Assembly: GCA_024653675.1 (NCBI GenBank)
Contig: JANLIB010000192.1
Coordinates: 1-33,029 of the forward strand
Reading direction: 5' to 3'
DNA from: Gallionella sp.
GTDB lineage: Bacteria; Pseudomonadota; Gammaproteobacteria; Burkholderiales; Gallionellaceae
DNA length: 33,029 nucleotides
Shown here: positions 27,441-33,029 of the stretch, piece after piece
How positions within the stretch are numbered: the first letter of the stretch is position 1
Layout of the letters: every line of letters begins with the position of its first letter
The notes under the pieces: generated by a model
What the model was told of the DNA's origin: nothing
The model's database searches: none
Seen by the model: the letters and a program-made list of their open reading frames with translations, nothing else
Translations under genes and position numbers: made by a program

Positions 27441-28960
27441 GCACAGAAAAAATCCTCGACTTGCAGGAACTTGTGGCGCGTGCCCGGCAACTCCGCGACG
27501 GCGGAAAACAGGTAGTGCTGTGCCACGGCACTTACGACCTTATGCACACCGGGCACATCCGTTATCTGCAACGCGCAAAGCAGGAAGGCGATATTCTGCT
27601 GGTCACGGTCACTGCCGATGCCTATGTCAACAAGGGTCCTGGCCGGCCGGTGTTCAATGAGCAACTGCGCGCCGAAAGCCTGGCTGCGCTGGCCTGTGTC
27701 GATTATGTCGCCATCAACCATGCCGTTTCCGCAGTCGAAGCGCTGCACGCAATTCAGCCCAATATTTACGCCAAAGGCAGCGATTACCGCTCGCACAGCG
27801 AAGATGTGACGGGGAATATCGCCCTGGAACAGGCTGCTGTCGAAGCGCACGGCGGACGTATTTTCTATACCGACGAAATTACATTCAGCTCCAGCAACTT
27901 GCTGAATTCCTACTTTGACGTTTTCCCGCCGGAAGTCAGGGGATTCCTCAAGGATTTCCGCGAACGCTGGCCGGAAAATGAAGTCCGCAAAATGATTGCC
28001 ACGCTGGGCGATTTGAAGGTTCTTGTCGTCGGTGACGCCATCATAGACCAGTATCACTACTCCACCCCTCTGGGGCAGACCGGCAAAGGCAGCTTTCTGG
28101 CCGTGCGCTATGAATCGGAAGAACAGTTTGCCGGCGGCTCCATTGCCGTCGCCAATCACATCGCAGGGTTTGCCGGGAGTGTCACCCTGTTGACGGGGCT
28201 GGGTAAAGTTGACAGCCATGAGCAGTTTATCCTGGACAAATTGTCAAAAAATGTCGAACCGGTATTTTTTGCTTTTGCCGATGCGCCAACGGTAACCAAG
28301 CGGCGCTTTGTCGATAACGATCTGGCAAAATTTTTCGAGGTATATTTTTACAAGGAAAATGCCGTTTACGGAGAAGTGGAGCAGCGAATCTGCCAATGGC
28401 TCGGTGCAAATATTGCGTCATATGATGCGGTAATCGTGCCGGATTTCGGGAACGGCTTCATCACTCCGGCCATGATCAGCATCCTCTCCGCCAAAGCGAA
28501 ATACCTCGCGGTCAATACGCAGATCAACAGCGGCAATCGCGGCTATCATGTGATTCACCGTTATCCGCGGGCTGATTTCGTCTCTCTCAATGAACCGGAG
28601 CTGCGCCTGGCCGCGCATAACCGCAATGACCCTCTGGAAGCAGTGGCCGGCCTGATGGGCGAAAGGGTGCAGGCCAGGCAATTGGCCGTCACGCGCGGAA
28701 CCAAAGGAGTGATGATTTATGATCGGGACATGAGAATGTTTCACAATGTCCCGGCGCTGGCCACACGGGTGATCGACCGTATCGGTGCGGGTGACGCTTT
28801 CCTGTCTTTGGCGGGCATATGCCTTGCCAGAGGACTTGATGCACAGGTTGCCGCATTTGTCGGCAGCGTGGCTGCCGCAATGGATGTGCAGATCGTCTGC
28901 AACAGGGAACCCATCAATCCGGTTGGCCTCAATAAGTACGTTACCACCCTGTTGAAATAG
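27437..28960 (+). CDS. HldE-like bifunctional protein, domain order nucleotidyltransferase-PfkB kinase
   Basis: N-terminus CHGTYDLMHTGHIRYLQRAKQEGDILLV (HxGH); C-terminal PfkB-type kinase VVGDAIIDQYHY...VIDRIGAGDAFLSLAG. Confidence 0.87.
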   Translation: MSTEKILDLQELVARARQLRDGGKQVVLCHGTYDLMHTGHIRYLQRAKQEGDILLVTVTADAYVNKGPGRPVFNEQLRAESLAALACVDYVAINHAVSAVEALHAIQPNIYAKGSDYRSHSEDVTGNIALEQAAVEAHGGRIFYTDEITFSSSNLLNSYFDVFPPEVRGFLKDFRERWPENEVRKMIATLGDLKVLVVGDAIIDQYHYSTPLGQTGKGSFLAVRYESEEQFAGGSIAVANHIAGFAGSVTLLTGLGKVDSHEQFILDKLSKNVEPVFFAFADAPTVTKRRFVDNDLAKFFEVYFYKENAVYGEVEQRICQWLGANIASYDAVIVPDFGNGFITPAMISILSAKAKYLAVNTQINSGNRGYHVIHRYPRADFVSLNEPELRLAAHNRNDPLEAVAGLMGERVQARQLAVTRGTKGVMIYDRDMRMFHNVPALATRVIDRIGAGDAFLSLAGICLARGLDAQVAAFVGSVAAAMDVQIVCNREPINPVGLNKYVTTLLK

Positions 28961-28973
28961 CCCACAACGACAA

Positions 28974-29936
28974 ATGAGCCACTCCAGCCAGCTTGCCCTG
29001 CTTCGCTCCATGTTGCGCATCAGGCGCATCGAGGAAGCCATTGCAGACCGCTATGCCGAACAGGAAATGCGCTGCCCGATGCATTTGTGCATCGGGCAGG
29101 AGGCCATTGCCGTGGGCGTATGTGCAGCGCTCTCAAAAGGCGATTCGGTATTCAGCAACCATCGCGCTCATGGGCACTATCTGGCAAAAGGCGGCAGCCT
29201 CAATGCGATGGTGGCGGAACTGTATGGCCGTTCAACGGGCTGTTGCGGTGGGCGCGGCGGGTCAATGCACTTGATTGATCTGGATGCCGGATTTTCCGGA
29301 TCCACTCCCATTGTAGGAGGTACAGTGCCGCTGGCGGTCGGGGCAGCATGGGCTTCCTCGCTCAAACAAAGCGAGCAGGTTACAGTGGTTTTCTTCGGGG
29401 ATGGCTGCTTTGAAGAAGGCGTTGTTCACGAATCCATGAATTTCGCAAAGCTGCACAAACTACCGGTGGTATTTGTATGCGAAAACAATAATTTTTCCGT
29501 TTATACGCGCTTGAACGAGCGGCAACCTGAACGCCCGTTATACCGGGTGGCTGAAGCTCATGGCTTGGCCGCCTATACCGGCAACGGCAACGATGTGGAA
29601 GAAGTGCTGGCAATCTCGCGCAAGGCTGTCGGCCTCGCAAGGCAAGGGCAAGGGCCTCAGTTCATAGAGTTGCATGCTTACCGCTGGCGCGAACACTGCG
29701 GGCCAAACTTTGACGATGAATTGAATTACCGGACGGCGCAGGAAATCAAAGCGGGAATACATGACTGCCCTATCGCCAGTTACACCAGAAAACTGGAAAA
29801 GGAAAACGGAAACATCCATCTCGAAATTGAGCGATGCGAGGCCGAAATACAACGGGAGATCGCCGCCGCCTTCGAGTTTGCTCTCTCCAGCAAAAAACCG
29901 TCCATCGATGATTCCCAAGGGAAGGTCTACGCCTGA
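28974..29936 (+). CDS. TPP-dependent dehydrogenase E1-alpha-like subunit
   Basis: MLRIRRIEEAIADRYAEQEMRCPMHLCIGQEAIAVG; TPP motif GDGCFEEGVVHESMNFAKLHKLPVVFVCENNNF. Confidence 0.9.
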   Translation: MSHSSQLALLRSMLRIRRIEEAIADRYAEQEMRCPMHLCIGQEAIAVGVCAALSKGDSVFSNHRAHGHYLAKGGSLNAMVAELYGRSTGCCGGRGGSMHLIDLDAGFSGSTPIVGGTVPLAVGAAWASSLKQSEQVTVVFFGDGCFEEGVVHESMNFAKLHKLPVVFVCENNNFSVYTRLNERQPERPLYRVAEAHGLAAYTGNGNDVEEVLAISRKAVGLARQGQGPQFIELHAYRWREHCGPNFDDELNYRTAQEIKAGIHDCPIASYTRKLEKENGNIHLEIERCEAEIQREIAAAFEFALSSKKPSIDDSQGKVYA

Positions 29937-29937
29937 A

Positions 29938-31017
29938 ATGAAGCATCGGGATATCACTTTCGCAGAAGCGATCCGGGAAGGCCTTGATCAGTCCATGGAA
30001 AAGGATCCCCGCGTGATCGTCATCGGCGAAGGCGTGCCCGACCCCAAGGCGATTTTCAATACCACTGCCGGCCTGCGCGATAAATATGGCAACCGGAGAG
30101 TTTTTGACATGCCGCTGTCCGAGAACGGCATGACCGGAATTTGTATCGGCGCCGCACTTTCCGGGCTGCGTCCCGTCATGGTGCATCAGCGTATTGATTT
30201 TGCGCTATTGGCGATGGATCAATTGATCAATAATGCTGCCAAGTGGCATTACATGTTTGACGGCAAGGCATCCGTTCCGCTGGTTGTTCGCATGATCGTA
30301 GGCCGCGGATGGGGACAGGGCCCCCAGCATTCGCAGAGCTTGCAAGCCATGTTCGCGCATGCGCCGGGAATCAAGGTCATTATGCCGACGACTGCTTATG
30401 ACGCAAAAGGAATGCTGATCTCAGCGATAGAGGATAACAACCCGGTACTGTTCATTGAACATCGCTTGCTACACCAGATTAAAGACAATGTTCCCGAAGA
30501 ATACTATCGTGTGCCGCTGGGACAGGCAAAAGTGTTGCATGAAGGCGATGCCGTTACGGTAGCAGCCTTTTCTTATATGGCGGTCGAAGCACTGGTTGCC
30601 GCCAAAGCGCTGAAATCGGCCATGGGAATTGGCATCGACGTACTGGATATGCGTAGCGTGCGCCCGCTTGACGTTGCCAGCGTGCTGAATTCAGTCCGGA
30701 AAACGGGACAATTGATTGTCGCGGATACAGCATCTCGTACAGGCAGTATCGCAGGTGAATTAATCAGCCAGGTTTCCGAGCAAGCCTTTGATGCGTTGAG
30801 AACCCATCCTGTACGCATCGCCTGTCCCGATCATCCCGCTCCAACTTCCCACTTTATGACCAGGCACTATTACCCAGGCCCGCAAATGATTGCCGATGAA
30901 GTGCTCAAAATGGTCGGCGCGGATAAAACATCGACCAACTATCGCGAATTGTGCGCATTGATGTTGCACGACGGACCGCATGACGCCCCGAATCGCGGAT
31001 TTACCGGGCCGTTTTGA
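29938..31017 (+). CDS. TPP-dependent dehydrogenase E1-beta-like subunit (transketolase-like)
   Basis: ITFAEAIREGLDQSMEKDPRVIVIGEGVPDP...RVFDMPLSENGMTGICIGAALSGLRPVM; starts 2 nt after the E1-alpha stop. Confidence 0.9.
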   Translation: MKHRDITFAEAIREGLDQSMEKDPRVIVIGEGVPDPKAIFNTTAGLRDKYGNRRVFDMPLSENGMTGICIGAALSGLRPVMVHQRIDFALLAMDQLINNAAKWHYMFDGKASVPLVVRMIVGRGWGQGPQHSQSLQAMFAHAPGIKVIMPTTAYDAKGMLISAIEDNNPVLFIEHRLLHQIKDNVPEEYYRVPLGQAKVLHEGDAVTVAAFSYMAVEALVAAKALKSAMGIGIDVLDMRSVRPLDVASVLNSVRKTGQLIVADTASRTGSIAGELISQVSEQAFDALRTHPVRIACPDHPAPTSHFMTRHYYPGPQMIADEVLKMVGADKTSTNYRELCALMLHDGPHDAPNRGFTGPF

Positions 31018-31054
31018 TCCCTTTATGCAAGAACTTATTCAAGATTAATGAACC

Positions 31055-31393
31055 ATGAGCAGTAATCTTTATAATGCCAATACAAATACGCCAGCACCCG
31101 GGCATACCTGGCGCCAACTATCCGATAACGAGAGACTTGTTCTCGTTAATAATACTGTGACGGCCAGGATGGCGGCCTTAAACAAAACTCTTGTGGCTGT
31201 CGAAGCAAAGCTGGATGGCCAGGTAATAATAAGGCTGCTCGAACCTGTTCCCGCCGACAAACGCGGAACGCTGTTGCTTGATCTTGAAGCTTTTCTGAAG
31301 GAATCGATTGATCCGGGGCTTGTCGTCTGGCTCGAACCTTTCGGGGATCGCAGCTCGTTAAGAAACCTTCGTGGCATTGAGGTGAAATCATGA
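31055..31393 (+). CDS. Hypothetical 112-aa protein
   Basis: ATG start, TGA overlapping the next gene's ATG (ATGA at 31390-31393); no recognised domain. Confidence 0.65.
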   Translation: MSSNLYNANTNTPAPGHTWRQLSDNERLVLVNNTVTARMAALNKTLVAVEAKLDGQVIIRLLEPVPADKRGTLLLDLEAFLKESIDPGLVVWLEPFGDRSSLRNLRGIEVKS

Positions 31394-32529
31394 GTGAGGC
31401 TGTTCAGACGCGCGAAGGCACGCTGATCCTCGACTCCCACAAGCTTTCCTATCACACCGACCGGGTGGAGGCATGGGAAGCCGGGGAGCGGATAGCCCCT
31501 GTCAGTGTCGATATGTCTCTAACCCGCGCGTGCGGCGCCATGTGCACATTCTGCTACGCCATGATGCAGGAATCACAGGCGCGCAGCAGCATCAAGACTT
31601 CCCACGCGCTCAACCTGCTCGACGATTTTGCCGCCATCGGCATACGCAGCGTTTCGCTTGTTTCGGATGGGGAAAGCACGCTGTCGAATGCGTATGTGCC
31701 CTTCATTCAACACGCTGCCAAGCTGGGAATTGACGTTGGGAATGCCACGAATGCATGGGAATGGGAACCGGAAAAGATCGAACAGGTCTTGCCCCATCTC
31801 ACCTGGGTGCGCTTCACGGTTGCTGCCGGAAGGCCGGAAAGCTACGCAAAAATTATGTACAAAGGACCCGAACATACCGAAGTTTTTGACCGTGCCATTA
31901 AGCACATCAAGTACGCCGTTGACCTCAAGAAGCGCAATCGTCTGCCGGTAACGCTGGGCATCCAGATGGTGCTGATGCCGCACTTGAAAGAGGAGATCAT
32001 TCCATTCGCACAACTCGGCCTCGATCTTGGCGTTGACTATGCCGTGATCAAGCACTGCTCGGACGACGAACAGCACACGCTGGGCATAGACTACAGCCAA
32101 TATGAAAGCCTTCATGACCTGCTTATTCAGGCGGAGTCCATGAGCAACGAGCAAACCAAAATTATTGTCAAATGGGACAAGATCAGGGATGGGGATAAGC
32201 CGTCCTACAAGCGCTTCTATGGTCCCCAGTTTTTGCTGCAAATCAGCGGCAGCGGCCTGGTGGCGCCTTCCGGCATGTTCTTTAATGCCCGCTATTCCAA
32301 ACTCCATATCGGCAATTTTACTGAAGAACGGTTCATTGATATCTGGAAATCCGAGCGTTACTGGCGAGCCATGAATTATCTGGCTTCTCCGGCTTTCGAT
32401 GCCCAGACCATGATGGGCACATTGCCGATTCAGCACTATGTGAGTGTGGCACTCGACAATCACGCCAAAGGCATAGCGCGAATCCGTCCGGGCACCGGGC
32501 AAAAGCCGCTGCATGTTAATTTTTTGTGA
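31390..32529 (+). CDS. Radical SAM protein (second paralogue)
   Basis: CGAMCTFC (CxxxCxxC); shares DSHKLxYHxxRV near the N-terminus and HVNF(I/L) at the C-terminus with the 24738 protein. Confidence 0.87.
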   Translation: MSEAVQTREGTLILDSHKLSYHTDRVEAWEAGERIAPVSVDMSLTRACGAMCTFCYAMMQESQARSSIKTSHALNLLDDFAAIGIRSVSLVSDGESTLSNAYVPFIQHAAKLGIDVGNATNAWEWEPEKIEQVLPHLTWVRFTVAAGRPESYAKIMYKGPEHTEVFDRAIKHIKYAVDLKKRNRLPVTLGIQMVLMPHLKEEIIPFAQLGLDLGVDYAVIKHCSDDEQHTLGIDYSQYESLHDLLIQAESMSNEQTKIIVKWDKIRDGDKPSYKRFYGPQFLLQISGSGLVAPSGMFFNARYSKLHIGNFTEERFIDIWKSERYWRAMNYLASPAFDAQTMMGTLPIQHYVSVALDNHAKGIARIRPGTGQKPLHVNFL

Positions 32530-32583
32530 GAGGTTCATCGTGCGTCTGCTTTGACCACGCAATTTTAAGAAATAACAAAAAAA

Positions 32584-32919
32584 ATGGCTGCAACCCATGT
32601 TAACAATACCTCCCTGCATACTGAACATTTAACCCACCCAAAATACCGCGCAGACATTGACGGCTTACGTGCAATAGCAGTTCTCTCAGTTGTAGGGTTT
32701 CATGCTTTTCCTTCTTCGATTAAAGGTGGGTTTGTTGGCGTCGATGTTTTCTTCGTCATCTCCGGATTTTTAATCTCAACAATTATTATTGGCAGCCTGG
32801 AGCGAAATAGCTTTAGCTTCATTGAGTTTTATAGTCGTCGCATCAAACGCATATTCCCAGCCCTGCTTTTGGTATTGATTGCCAGCTTTGCAATTGGCTG
32901 GTTTGTGCCACTATGTTGA
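32584..32919 (+). pseudogene. Acyltransferase_3 (OafA/YrhL-like) N-terminal fragment, interrupted
   Basis: [49 protein letters not shown]...[27 protein letters not shown], then a stop within a palindrome at 32905-32936. Confidence 0.8.
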
Positions 32920-33020
32920 GCTAAACATAGTGGCACCTATGTGTAGAAGCAAACTATGTGCAGTTTTTCTAGCAACCCCATACGCTACCAGACGTTGCTG
33001 GTAGCGAACTATACATAGTT
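32905..33020. mobile_element. Possible end of an inserted mobile element (palindrome-rich, recurring CTATGT/ACATAG motif)
   Basis: Near-perfect 32-bp palindrome at the point where the OafA-like frame is lost; hairpin CGCTACCAG-ACGTTG-CTGGTAGCG at 32983-33006; AACTATACATAGTT at 33007-33020. Confidence 0.4.
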
Positions 33021-33029
33021 ACAGCGACT

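Noticed and set aside
31055-31393. RiPP precursor for the radical SAM enzymes
   Set aside because: 112 aa with mixed, fold-like composition, no leader/core pattern, no Cys, and the context is polysaccharide biosynthesis with no peptidase or RiPP transporter.
31573-32628. 351-aa minus-strand ORF opposite the second radical SAM gene
   Set aside because: Antisense shadow; the plus strand carries CxxxCxxC and coupling with the upstream gene.

Overview
The window is 33 kb of a moderately GC-rich genome, probably betaproteobacterial (Nitrosomonadales/Gallionellaceae-like; inferred from gene content and order, not verified). Part A (1-2.8 kb) is a small defence/plasticity remnant: a ParD/ParE-type TA pair, a 5'-truncated type ISP restriction-modification C-terminus, and a Panacea (DUF4065)-type antitoxin with an overlapping putative toxin gene. 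Part B (2.8-18.7 kb) is housekeeping: pssA-psd-ilvC-ilvH-ilvB, lptG-lptF divergent from pepA, holC, valS, a rhodanese, a Ser/Thr kinase with a C-terminal cNMP-binding-like domain, and an M48/TPR protease. Part C (18.7-32.9 kb) is a surface polysaccharide locus: a TviB-like nucleotide-sugar dehydrogenase, two secreted Ig/HYR-like proteins (one with an M15-like peptidase C-terminus), a Wzm/Wzt ABC exporter, and a tightly packed cassette. The cassette is radical SAM, SDR epimerase, SIS isomerase, a HldE-like fusion with reversed domain order, TPP E1-alpha/E1-beta, a 112-aa unknown, and a second radical SAM lacking SPASM-region cysteines. The window ends in an acyltransferase_3 gene broken at a near-perfect 32-bp palindrome, a likely mobile-element boundary. 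The two most interesting signals are (i) the radical SAM/TPP-E1/heptose-like cassette, a candidate undescribed pathway for an activated surface sugar, and (ii) several families of REP/REPIN-like palindromes, mostly with GTAG ends, filling the spacers, providing the ilvH stop codon, lying next to the valS -10, and apparently inserted in frame inside valS (twice) and pepA (once).
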